Shown here: positions 32,166 through 43,112 of the stretch, one piece after another | How the letters are laid out: the number at the start of each line of letters is the position of its first letter | Position numbering within the stretch: position 1 is the first letter of the stretch | From: Pyricularia pennisetigena | Lineage: Eukaryota; Ascomycota; Sordariomycetes; Magnaporthales; Pyriculariaceae | DNA: 64,000 nt | Direction: 5' to 3' | NCBI RefSeq assembly: GCF_004337985.1 | Contig: NC_043742.1 | Coordinates: 7,378,641 to 7,442,640, forward strand | The notes under the pieces: model-generated | Database searches by the model: none | Told to the model about the DNA's origin: nothing | What the model saw: only the letters and a program-made list of their open reading frames with translations | Made by a program: the position numbers and the translations under genes

Positions 32166-34665
32166 ATGTTCAGAAACGCCCTCCGCCAGTCGACCCGCGC
32201 AGTCGGTGCCGTCTCTGCCTCCGGCAGGGTCGCTGTAAGTTATCATCTTCCTCGAACCTTTTGGACCTCAATGCCATCGAACGCGCATCCGGACCGGACC
32301 AATTCATCTCGAGGCTTTTCGGCGAGCTTCATTAAGCTCAATGGGGTGGTTTTGGCGACCTCGGAGAGCTTCGGGAGCTTGGTTGAGCTCTGAGAAGTTT
32401 GCAGGTCTCAAGGTGCTTTGGTGTAACCAACCACAGAGCACATCGGCTAACCCGTCTTTCGCTCGTCACGCCCAGGCCCGCAATGTCGCTCCCGCTTTTG
32501 CCTCGAGGCAGGCTCGCACCTACGCCGATAAGGCCTCGCCGACCGAGGTCTCTTCTATTCTCGAGCAAAGGATCCGCGGTGTCCAGGAGGAGGCTGGCCT
32601 CGCCGAGACTGGCCGTGTTCTGTCCGTCGGGTACGTCAAGCATTGGAGCGACGAGATGGAAGCTTATACTGGATAAACTATTACGCAATCCGACATTGAA
32701 ACAACCCAACTTCAATCGGGAGAAAAAATTATCAGTGCGACATGGATACTGATTTTTCTCATTTCACAGTGATGGTATCGCCCGTGTGCACGGTATGGCC
32801 AACGTCCAGGCCGAGGAGCTTGTTGAGTGAGTACTACCAGATTCCGAACTCGCTCCAGAACATGGGCTAATCCAATCGCAGGTTCGCTTCCGGTGTGAAG
32901 GGAATGTGCATGAACCTCGAGGCCGGCCAAGTCGGTGTCGTGCTTTTCGGTTCTGACCGTCTTGTCAAGGAGGGCGAGACTGTCAAGCGTACCGGAGAGA
33001 TTGTAAGCAAGATACCACAACCCCCTAGTTATCCACCACCCACTAACGACACATTTATCCCCTAGGTTGATATCCCCGTCGGCCCTGAGATGCTTGGTCG
33101 TGTCGTCGACGCCCTCGGTAACCCCATTGACGGCAAGGGCCCCATCAACACTAAGGAGAGGCGCCGTGCTCAGCTCAAGGCCCCTGGCATTCTGCCCCGT
33201 CAGTCCGTCAACCAGCCCGTGCAGACTGGTCTCAAGTCTGTCGACGCCATGGTGCCCATCGGTCGTGGTCAGCGTGAGCTGATCATCGGTGACCGTCAGA
33301 CCGGCAAGACTGCCGTCGCTCTGGACGCCATGCTGAACCAGAAGAGGTGGAACAACAGCAACGACGAGTCCAAGAAGCTTTACTGTGTCTACGTCGCTGT
33401 CGGCCAGAAGCGTTCCACTGTCGCCCAGCTCGTCAAGACCCTTGAGGAGAACGACGCCATGAAGTACAGCGTGGTCGTCGCCGCCACTGCTTCCGAGGCT
33501 GCTCCTCTGCAGTACCTTGCTCCTTTCACAGGGTATGTTTTAACCTCGCCATCCCATTCACGCTCATATCATGTATCCATATTGCACCTCTGCCCTCCCG
33601 CGTACCTTCCTCTCCTGAGTACCTTCGTATGACATGTGACTTCCCGTCACATGTCCCATTCTGCCTTCTATCACGTGTCTCCCCGACGCCCACCTTCCAC
33701 GTCCCCATCTCCCGTCTGTAGAGTCACAAGCACGCTGACAGCTCTCTCGACAAAAACAGTGCATCAATTGGTGAATGGTTCCGTGACAATGGCAAGCACT
33801 CGCTCGTGATCTTTGACGATCTGTCGAAGCAGGCCGTTGCCTACCGTCAGATGTCGCTGCTGCTCCGCCGTCCCCCGGGACGTGAGGCTTACCCCGGTGA
33901 CGTGTTCTACCTTCACTCACGTCTGCTCGAACGCGCCGCCAAAATGAACAATTCCACGCATGGAGGTCAGTGTTTCTCAAAGTCAGCGCATATTTGACGA
34001 TCAGAAGCTAATAGTATACAAACAGGCGGCTCGATGACTGCTCTGCCCATCATCGAGACCCAGGGTGGTGATGTGTCTGCTTACATTCCCACCAACGTCA
34101 TTTCTATCACCGACGGTCAGATCTTCTTGGAGGCCGAGCTTTTCTACAAGGGTATCCGTCCTGCCATCAACGTCGGTCTGTCCGTGTCTCGTGTCGGTTC
34201 CGCTGCCCAGCTCAAGGCCATGAAGCAGGTCGCTGGTTCGCTCAAGCTCTTCTTGGCTCAGTACCGTGAGGTTGCTGCTTTCGCCCAGTTCGGTTCCGAC
34301 CTGGACGCTGCCACTAAGCAGACCCTGAACCGTGGTGAACGCGTAAGTTGACAATTCACTCATTCTTTCCATAGCCTAAGCTAACATGTGTCAATCTACA
34401 GTTGACCGAGCTCCTGAAGCAGAAGCAGTACTCGCCCATGGCCGTTAACGAGATGGTTCCCCTGATCTTCGCCGGTGTCAACGGTTTCCTCGACAACGTC
34501 CCCGTCGCCAAGATCCTGCAATGGGAGTCCGACTTCCTGTCTCACCTCAAGACCAACGAGTCTGACCTACTTGCCACCATCGAGAAGGAGGGTGCCATCA
34601 GCAAGGACCTCGAGGCCAGGTTGAGGGATGTTGTCGGCTCTTTCACCAAGAGCTTCGTCGCTTAA
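32166..34665 (+). CDS. ATP1: ATP synthase F1 subunit alpha, mitochondrial
   Basis: Non-catalytic nucleotide-binding subunit of the F1 head of mitochondrial ATP synthase. Eight exons: 32166..32234, 32476..32630, 32770..32826, 32882..33002, 33066..33532, 33760..33965, 34026..34342 and 34402..34665 (551 aa). All junctions keep the family frame. Exon 1 plus the start of exon 2 encode a basic, Ser/Ala-rich presequence ([15 protein letters not shown]..., mature start near [11 protein letters not shown]). The Walker A loop GDRQTGKT is at residues 209-216; the Walker B-like segment is [11 protein letters not shown], and the alpha signature [20 protein letters not shown] is present. Length is normal. 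Start is the first ATG with conserved presequence. Codon bias is strong. Confidence 0.97.
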
Positions 34666-35827
34666 ATACCGGGTGTGTCACATACACAAAAGCACTTTCC
34701 AGACGGTGTGGGACAGATGCGGGTGGATGCGTATACCTGATATCTGTGTTTTCATCTACTAGAACGGCAGGAGAGGCTCTTCTTTTACCTTGTGTGTCGA
34801 GGGACTTGGAGAAGCCGGCGGGAGTGATGCCGAAACTTCTCCAGTGTGTTCATTGTAAAAATAGAGTCGAAACTCAATCAAGCACTCGAATTCCTTTTGT
34901 CTTAATATTTACTTTTCTGTGCGTTCGTCTCGTCTTGCTGTATAATGTCCTGGAGAATTCGCATTGGGTCGTGAGGGTTGTAGTAATCGCGAAGACAGAA
35001 GCAAACCACATTGGACAGAGTGGGTAATCATGTCTTTATCCTAGATTTGCCCAGTCATTGGAAAGTACATTCAACGAATGAGTTCTAGATTGTATTTTGA
35101 AGTTGAGCCTTGGCTGTCGTACGCCTCGGACCGTCCGTCTGCCTACCAACACCTTCAGAACACGCTTTGAAATAAAGGGTAACAAAACTCGGGGAAATTG
35201 TCTTGATTCGTGCCTCAATCTGCCTGTCGATGGAATCCCAAAATATTACCTCAAACGACTCAAGAAAGGAATCAAGATCACAACGAATTTTCAGAAACGG
35301 CCTATTCTGCTAAAAGTGTGATGTTCTGGGATAACTACCGAAACTAGCCCGAATCCGGGTGACAGTAAAGTCATACCGATCTTGCATTGAACATTAACTC
35401 TGATCTGATTACCGTACATGATCACTTACCTTCTTACCTATACCTGTGTACTTATCTGTTTACTTATCTATTTACTTACCTGTTTACCTACCTGCTTACC
35501 TGTTTACCTGTTTATACCCAATGCTGACGCGAACTTTGTGTTGCAAATATAACCGCTAATTATTATAACTTGCTGCTTGATAAGGGGCCTTGTTCTATAA
35601 GCAGTTGCGGAATGCCTGAAGATTGCACCTGGGGATTTTGCTAATGGTGTAAGAGTTTCGTTTGGTTAGGATTACCCTCTCTGCCTGTAGGAACTCAAAT
35701 GTAACGACCTATTGGTGCAGAGAAGTTTGCCATATAACCGGGTATTCCCTCTGCTGTTCGAAAAACAAAAAAAAAACAAAGATAAAAAAACAAGGCAAAC
35801 TGTCTAGGAAAATGCGCAGACCAAAAA
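34666..35827. other. Intergenic with a simple repeat
   Basis: 3' flank of ATP1 followed by AT-rich DNA; no gene recognised. It includes the TTAC/CTG-type repeat listed separately. Confidence 0.5.
35427..35520. repeat. Degenerate TTAC(C/T)TG-type tandem repeat
   Basis: About 94 bp made of variants of TTACCTG, TTACTTATC and TTACCTAC, giving a low-complexity pyrimidine-biased array. Confidence 0.7.
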
Positions 35828-36959
35828 TCAAAGGGAGTCAGAAGCGCCGTCAAACTGCTTAGCAAAAGTCGCAAAAGCTTTTGCCTGGTCGCGCATACGC
35901 ATGTATTTGTCCCTAAGCTCGGCAGTTTCCTGCTTTTGTTGTTCAAGCTCAAGCTCCTGCTGTTCAAGGTCAAGTCTCAGCTGTTCAATCAAGTCTCAGC
36001 TGTTGGACTTGAGAATTTTCCTCCTTCAGCTGTGAAACTTCAGCCTTGAGCGCCAGTATCTTCCTTGTTTTAGACCCAAGCTTATGTCTAACAGCGTCAG
36101 TGATATTGTTTATAGTTTTGTTGTCTGCGTCCGACATATTCTGGTGCGTGTTATCGCCATCTGGGCTTGCGTTCTTGGACTTGTCCGCGTCCTGGAGACT
36201 TCCGGCTCCGTTGGTCTTGTCGGGGCGACTGGTCTTGCCAGCGATCCTGTCCTTGGTGACAGGTTTGGTATTGGCAGCCTTATTATGGGCAGGCCTGATG
36301 AATTCCACCGGGCCAGGAGTCTCCCTTCTGCCACTTTCGTCAAACTGTCGGCCAAAAAAGCGAAGGTCGAAAGAGCTAAAGAGACCGTCGCGGTTATCGG
36401 CGTTTTTGATGCACCACTCTTCGAAAAGGTGGCACTCTTCCGTCTTGGTCGGATTGATGAATTCACTTGAGAAGTGAACACCATAGTTGAAAAAGCGCCG
36501 ATAAGACTCGAGGCCCCAATCCGCAAAACGTCTTTGTCCTGGTCCCCCCTCCAGGATCAGATCGTACAATCGCGCATTTCCGAGCGCCTCGACGGTATCA
36601 TACTTATTCTCGCGGCAGAGGGTTACAGCCCTGCAGGCTATAGCGCACAGATGAAGCTTGTAAAGTGACGATATATCAGCTTTGATCGGGAGAGGGGGGA
36701 GACTTTTGTTCTCGGCGACAGACTTGACGAAAGTCATCTGGTTGGAATCCGTTTGAGTACTCGTGCGCTTCGAAAACCAGGACTTTGACTGGTTTGTAGG
36801 GCGGTTCAATTCCGCCCAAGCCGGAATCTTGGAAAGATTCGCCATATAATCCGCCATTTTCCCGGTGAACTCTTTCCTCCTTAGCAGCGCAAGCAACTCG
36901 AAGGCCGTCTTGGGATTCATTTGATGAGTGGGCGTCATCTTAGCCACTTCGCGGAGCAA
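35828..36959 (-). pseudogene. C-terminal half of a broken unknown gene
   Basis: In the same frame as the upstream half (36963-38279) and separated from it only by TAG 36963-36965. Open from 36962 to a TGA at 35985-35987 (first ATG at 36935). It begins with a helical segment (TAFELLALLRRKEFTGKMADYM), has a middle with CREN and FADWGLESYRRFFNYG, a polar Lys/Asp/Asn linker, and a C-terminal coiled coil. The TGA falls in an imperfect 19/21-nt tandem repeat: reading past it with a 2-nt shift continues the coiled coil (LEQQELELEQQKQE) to a natural-looking stop at 35828-35830. Thus there appear to be two lesions. Function unknown. Confidence 0.6.
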
Positions 36960-36962
36960 TCC

Positions 36963-38279
36963 CTACGGAAACTCTTTAGCATAGTCGTCGTGTTGCTTGC
37001 CTCCCCGGCGTCGTATAAGTACCGCAGATTGTTTAGTGTCGGCGAGCTCTTTAGGGGATTTGCGGTTGCAAATAACTAGCCAAGTGAAGAGGATATCCCT
37101 TGCCTCGATGAGGAGCGCTGACTCTTTGTTATCTTGCTCGGCACGAACTTCCTGAAGTTCTGTGCTCTCCTCCACCCAATCTTGGTCACCTTCGAAGACA
37201 GTGCAAGCATACGCCTTCTGGCGCACGACCAAGGGCGAAGAATCGTTGACCATATCGTAGTTAGGACCGTCGGGAAGGTCGTGGCGCATGGCAATTGCGT
37301 AAGGGTTGTTCATCTTGAGTCGGAAAAGCCGATCTGCAGTCTCCCTGGCAGTCTCCTGAGCAGTTTTCTCCGCTGTTGAAGTTTCGAATCTTTGCCTGAG
37401 CTTGTCAAAATATGCGTCGGGCTCGGGCCTTGAGATAGAGAGGTCATCATCGAACATATCCTTGAATGTTTTCGGAATTAAGATTCCTGCCCAGTTCTGT
37501 GCCCAGTTTTCCGTAGGAATCCGGGCCTCTTTGTAAATCCGGCGTAGGAGCCCATTGCGAATCAACTTTGCCAGTTTCTGTAGACTGACAACTACTAACT
37601 TGTCTGTTTCCGGCTTTGCCAGAATTTCCCTCCAGTTGAGGTTATCGATTTCCGTGAGAGGAATTTCGTATGCAGTGGAGGTAACGACCTTAATTCGAAT
37701 TATAAAAACGAGTCTTAGTAAATAAGGAAGAACGTTTCCAAGTTCGCCAGACAATTCGGCCGATCGCAGGTCATCTCCAGCAAGCCAAAAAAGAAATGGG
37801 ACTTTGTCGAACTTGCAAATGGGGATATTGCCGAAGTCATGACGAATCTCGTAGCGAGACTGGAGGTTATAGTCCGACGTGTTGTCGTTGAGGTTTTCAC
37901 AGAGATGTTCGTAGGCGTCCCGGGAAAAGGCCACGAGTGCAGCACAGGAATCTGATTGGGAAAAATCATTTTCATCTTCCAGTTTTGGCTGCGGGGTACG
38001 ACTCTTGTACTTCTTCTCAATATCGCTCAGGTAGGTGTTGATCAGTCGGCGGGCCTCACGCTTGTCCATCTTGTAGTATTCCGGCATCAAGGCGCCAGGG
38101 CGCCAGTCTTCGGCAATGTCCTCCGGACCGGCGTCTGGATCGGAGTCTTGCTGAGCATGATTCTTCGGGGCGGAAAGCTCTTCGCCATCGTCTTCAACCT
38201 CATCGTGCTTCCGCTTAGAGGTTTGTACCGGGATGTCCAGCGAGCGATTAGTGTCGGTTTTATCTATGTCCGACGCCAT
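36963..38279 (-). pseudogene. N-terminal half of a broken unknown gene
   Basis: A 438-codon frame starting at ATG 38279 and ending at TAG 36963-36965, beyond which the same frame stays open for another 325 codons. The N-terminus is acidic and polar with a KRKHDE nuclear-signal-like motif, followed by a Glu/Asp-rich stretch. An ordered region then has PFLFWLAGDDLR, VLPYLLRLVFIIRI, NLNWREILAKPETDK and ENWAQNWAGILIPKTF. Next come Ala/Glu/Thr repeats and WLVICNRKSPKEL. Codon use is even and not GC-biased, unlike the neighbouring housekeeping genes. No known domain is recognised. If the TAG is a sequencing error, the real product would be about 764 aa; otherwise a truncated protein or pseudogene. 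Confidence 0.65.
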
Positions 38280-41195
38280 CTTGGAAGGAGTTAGCTAGTT
38301 AGATTAGAAGTTAACAGAGGAAAGTCTTGGCCATTTACCTTGTGTCTTGCGTCCTAGGTAAAATAACGAATGCTTTGCGTGACGATTATTGAAAGTATGG
38401 ATAAATAATGTGAAGTGATGGGATAGTGAGTGAGAGGCTTGGGACGTTACGAAGTGGTTGTAGGGAAGTATGTTTCCAAATTTGGCAGGGTCGAGGAAAG
38501 AATTGGTGCCGAATTTGATACCTGCTCCAGATTTCGAGTGGTCCAGGCGGTTGACGTGCTGAAAAATGTACAGTTACAGTGGCGGTACCTTTTTTTATAC
38601 CTACCCGGTAGGCGAGCAGCCAGGCAAACCGAATCCTCACAGGTGCATCCCCCAGGTCTGCTGCTCAACGGCAACCCCATATACGCACACGTACGCCATA
38701 GCGGTCACCTCCCAGACCCAATATCAAATGGCACCCAACTACACGGGCCCGCCCTCATGGGTGCACCTCCTAGGTCCATTGCCTAAGAGTACCAAGGTAT
38801 ATATGCATACCCTGTCAACTCCTGCGTAATATAATCAACGGGCCGACCACTGCTCACCCATACCCAAGTAGATCGAGGTGCATGAGTACGCCCACTTCGT
38901 CAACCCTCTAAAGATCCTAGCATATAAAACTATGTTCAGAAACTGATGAGGTACATTTATAAGGGCGAACAGGTGCAGGAGTCGAGAGCTATCAAATAGG
39001 CAGACATGTGTGAAATTAGCTCTATACATATGACTCAAAGTCAAGGAAGCAAGCAAGCAAGCAAGCAAAAGGAGAAAGGGACAAATATAGAATCAGTTAG
39101 GGTCGAATATACGAGGAAAAAAACCAGACATGCAGCCACAATCCCCAATGCTTCGTGATATTAAGTATACCTAGACTCATTGGAATAGTAAGGAGGAGAC
39201 TATCAAGCGTGAGTCACAAGACCTCGTCACTGGGAACAAGCTTGTGTTAGCCGTGGACTGGAATATTAGACATATGGCTTGTACTGCAAGACATGGTGGC
39301 GTCTGGAAAGAAATGGTTGATATCCGCGGATCTTGTCTGTGGATCGCTGACTCTTCCAACAAGATGACTGTCAACTCGGCAGTGGCTTCGAGCTTGATCA
39401 AGATAAAAAAAAAGGCACGCCTCATTGGTATATCATTAATAGGTAAGCTGACATGATCTGAGGATACTGAGAAGCCGCCCCGACGGGTAGGCAGGTATGA
39501 AGCTCAATCATCGTCGAGGTGAGCGATCGAGGAATGAAGTTGAAATAGTGGAACCATTCGCGTGTATTTACCCCGCAACATCGGGTCTGCTTGTGGCATA
39601 TGCCCTATCTAAGGAAGGTACGGTACGGTACATTCACCTTAATTGCCAGGTAGAGTTGCCTTTACTCAGGGGTGAGGGTGTGGGGTATTCATCCGATGAG
39701 GAGGTAAAACGCCATGTCTTTCAACCCCTGAACACCTGACATGATGTGTGTAACGCAACATCTGCGGCATCTTGCTGCTTTCAAGCATGCTCGCCAGTCT
39801 GCAAATTGATTGCCTTATGCTTTACAGCGTCGCACATAAAGGCAGCACGCGAAGGGGGCTTGACTGTGCTGCTAGACAGATGCTTAGGATCCTGGGACTA
39901 CAGTACAGTGCCTGGTTGGAGTGATCATTCCTAGCAATCTCTTGCAAATAGCTATCTGAAGAAGCTCCATGGACGGCCTCGGTGTGCATACTTGTCTCTT
40001 GGCCTGGGTATTTAGCCCCTGAAATGTAGAGAGGGCCGAGATCATCAAGGACGCCCCTGGTTACAGGCGGGAGATGAGTGATTGGGTATCTGTATCATAT
40101 TATATATTCGAGTATACAGTTCTGGATATATACAGTCTTCATTGATGCATAATTAGCCATCTGTCCAATCACTTTTCAAATGATGAAAGGGAAGCATCCT
40201 CCCCATATCATAGTGATCAAGTGAATCAACACTTATGGCGCGCGCCTAATCTTCAAGACACGCTTGATGAACGCAGTGCATCGTCAGGTGGAAGGCTTTA
40301 ACAGAATATCAAAAGAAACATTGACAGGCAAGTCCAGAGGCTTAATCTTCTTGTTTCAGGCTGCTGGTGTAGTCGCGAGGTTACTCGGTGACGTTTTAAT
40401 AAAGCTAGACTCTTGAACCAGGAGTAAGTTAGTACACGATCCTGCAATCTTGTCAATGAAGCAGGTCTCTATTGGTGCATGGTTCATTCCTGACCGAAAC
40501 AAGCTGATCCTCTATATACTGATGGCTCCTAGGTACGTAGCTGGGCTTGTCCTCACTGAAAGCGTCAAGGTTTGTGTATCTTTACCAGAATTTACAGCAA
40601 GTACATCTAATTTTCTATTCAATATGTTGCATACTTATTGCTCCCAGAGTCACATACAAGTGACTCCCTTGGGTGGAGTAGGGGGGCCTGAGAACGGCCA
40701 CGTAAATATTATGCATATGCAAACGTGCAGCGTGTTGCTTTCTATTTACGTTATTTCATTTGTGTTTGCTGTAAATATAATAATTATTACCTGTCATTTT
40801 TTCCCTCTCCGAAGTGAGCCCTCCATGTGGCGACTCGCTTGCTCTGGTCGTGGTGCACAGCAAGATCTCAGTCTCGGGATTCGGGCCGAAAGTCACCGAG
40901 GGCTTTCCAGCATCACTTTACACTCGAGAATTGTGCTCACCCACAAAATCGCCGCAAGTTGTTTGGGGGCTTTTCATTGTGGAATGGTTGATGCGATCAA
41001 TTTTGGGTTACGGAGCGAGCGGATGCCATCAGGTGACTCACCGTATGGAGTACAGCCAAAATGAGGTTCTGCGCCGGCCCGGATGCACGACCCCGAACCT
41101 CCGCACTGCATGCCGAATCCCAGCGATCTGGTCTCTCGAATGATTTAAGTAATTATTTTAGACAACCAAATAGAAGTGGCTGGGGTATTTCTGCA

Positions 41196-41229
41196 NNNNN
41201 NNNNNNNNNNNNNNNNNNNNNNNNNNNNN
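41196..41229. other. Assembly gap (34 N) followed by A41
   Basis: Undetermined bases, then 41 consecutive A (41230-41270). Confidence 0.99.
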
Positions 41230-41273
<44 letters not shown>

Positions 41274-42845
41274 TGGTTCAGGTGAGATGCAGGAACGAAC
41301 ATTCACAGATTTAGAAAAACAGACCAATGATCAGCTAACAAGTAAAAGCTAAAAAGACTAAAAATAAAATAATTCAAAAAGGAGGATAAAAGAGGCTATC
41401 AAGTCGTTAAAGCGCCATACATGCATCAGTCTAGGAACGTGTCGCAACCTCACACTTCCCTTCGTCCAGATGGTGCTGTATGCCGGCTCACCACCAGGCG
41501 CACTGGTAGCCGAGGTTTGACAATGGGGGGTGGATGAGGGGCCCTTGACTTGGAGTGGCTTGACAGAAGCACATAGGGCAAGTCGACATTAGGCGCATTC
41601 GCGGTAGCTGCTCCGTAAATTAGTTACCGACAGTACATGATGTTTTCATCTATCAAACATGGACTAGTTCAGGCCCCAATTATGCTTGCTTTGGACTGAA
41701 TATGCAGGCATACGTGCGCCTTTCCGACGGGTCGTCTCGTCTGATTGGAGGGGCTATTGAAGCCGGCATCGTCATGGGATAGAAAATACCGTATTTAACA
41801 TATCGGCAAACATTCCCATCCCACTTTTGGTGGGGGTTTCTTATTTACTGATTGCTTCTTTGAGGGGTTGTCGCGGGCAGGGTCCGGATTGGGACCAACA
41901 GCGCGGAATTACATATGACAATTAGCATCAATCCAACAGGTCCCTTCTTTATCGTGTCGGGAAAAGAGCATTCTAGTATGTGATTTTATTTCGCTATCAC
42001 AATCAAATGCCCAACCCAGGAAGACCAATCGATTGCCGCCCCAATCGCTACAACCTGCCAATACCTACGTACCTACCTTACCTTACCTATGTGCTTGTAC
42101 CTAAATGGCCAAACCTTGTTGGTCGCAGTGCATGCAGGGTCAGGAATACCCTGCATCCAGGTAACTTTCCCATATCTACATACTGCTGTTTGAAAAAGGA
42201 CAAAAGAAAAACTATAATTGATGTTCAACAGGATCTAGTCACAGCGAATGCCATTGCCCCCACCTTCGATATGCCACGGTTTGAGTCGGCTGATGAATGA
42301 CGTCTTGCCCCGCCCAACAATCACACTAAATCCATTGGGTTGCTACTGTTCTACGGATGGAATGAGAATTCGAGATCAGATAGGTAAGCTGGTAATAAGC
42401 TAAAGAAATGCATTTGATGTTAGGGAGCCGATTTGCAAGCACAAGAGATGAAGAAAAATCCGATACCGCCAAGTATGGAAATTGTTGTAGCCAGGTGTCA
42501 TCAGGTACAGTACTCTCGGGCCCAAAGTACATGCATCCACCCTGAATCATCTACAATAAAGCCGAAGTCCCACTGTAACAGACAAAAAGGTACCTGGCCT
42601 TGGTGCTCATGGTATGACTGAATATCCCTCTGCCCGAGCGGTGCCCCGGATCTATAAGCCACTACACCTACAGTAGTTTCTTCACGATCGATTGGGCCTC
42701 CTCAAGTGGAAAGTGGCAAACAGATGCATACTCTGGCAAGGCGAGATGCCCCTCATTCAGCAATTCGTGCATTCGCCCTAGTTGACCGAGCTGCACCTTA
42801 TTCAAAAGCAACGAGATCTCACCCGAAACATGTGGTCCCATAAAA

Positions 42846-42854
42846 TATATAAAG
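42846..42854 (+). promoter_or_regulatory. TATA box candidate for pyruvate carboxylase
   Basis: TATATAAAG, 267 bp upstream of the ATG at 43113, followed by a CT-rich tract typical of fungal transcription start regions. Confidence 0.45.
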
Positions 42855-43112
42855 AAAGCTTGAAGCCAAGGGAGCCTTGGGAGCTCACCCTTGCAAGTGA
42901 TCCACTTTATCTCAGCTTGTCGGTAACCCCGCTATTGCATCGCGCCGTGGCCCTGTCAAGCTTGTGACGGAAGGAGGGAAGCTCTTATCTCTTGCCCAAA
43001 ACTAAACCTCCTTCTCCCCAGCTTCCTTTTTCCCTTCCTTTCATCTCTCTCATTTCTCTCGGCACTTACACAACAACAGAAGGTTCTGGGAATCATCTAT
43101 ACAACAGCCACA

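Larger units (their letters stand above)
38280..43112. other. 4.8-kb region with no recognisable gene
   Basis: AT-rich, low-complexity DNA with an (AAGC)n tract near 39048-39067, CCTAC/TTACC-type repeats near 42063-42090 and the assembly gap at 41196-41229. Open frames (for example 40450-41064) lack coding character. The final 130 bp is the CT-rich leader of pyruvate carboxylase. Confidence 0.5.

Noticed and set aside
40450..41143. Frames of 109-204 codons near the second assembly gap
   Set aside because: Low-complexity AT-rich sequence, no conserved motif, adjacent to the gap.
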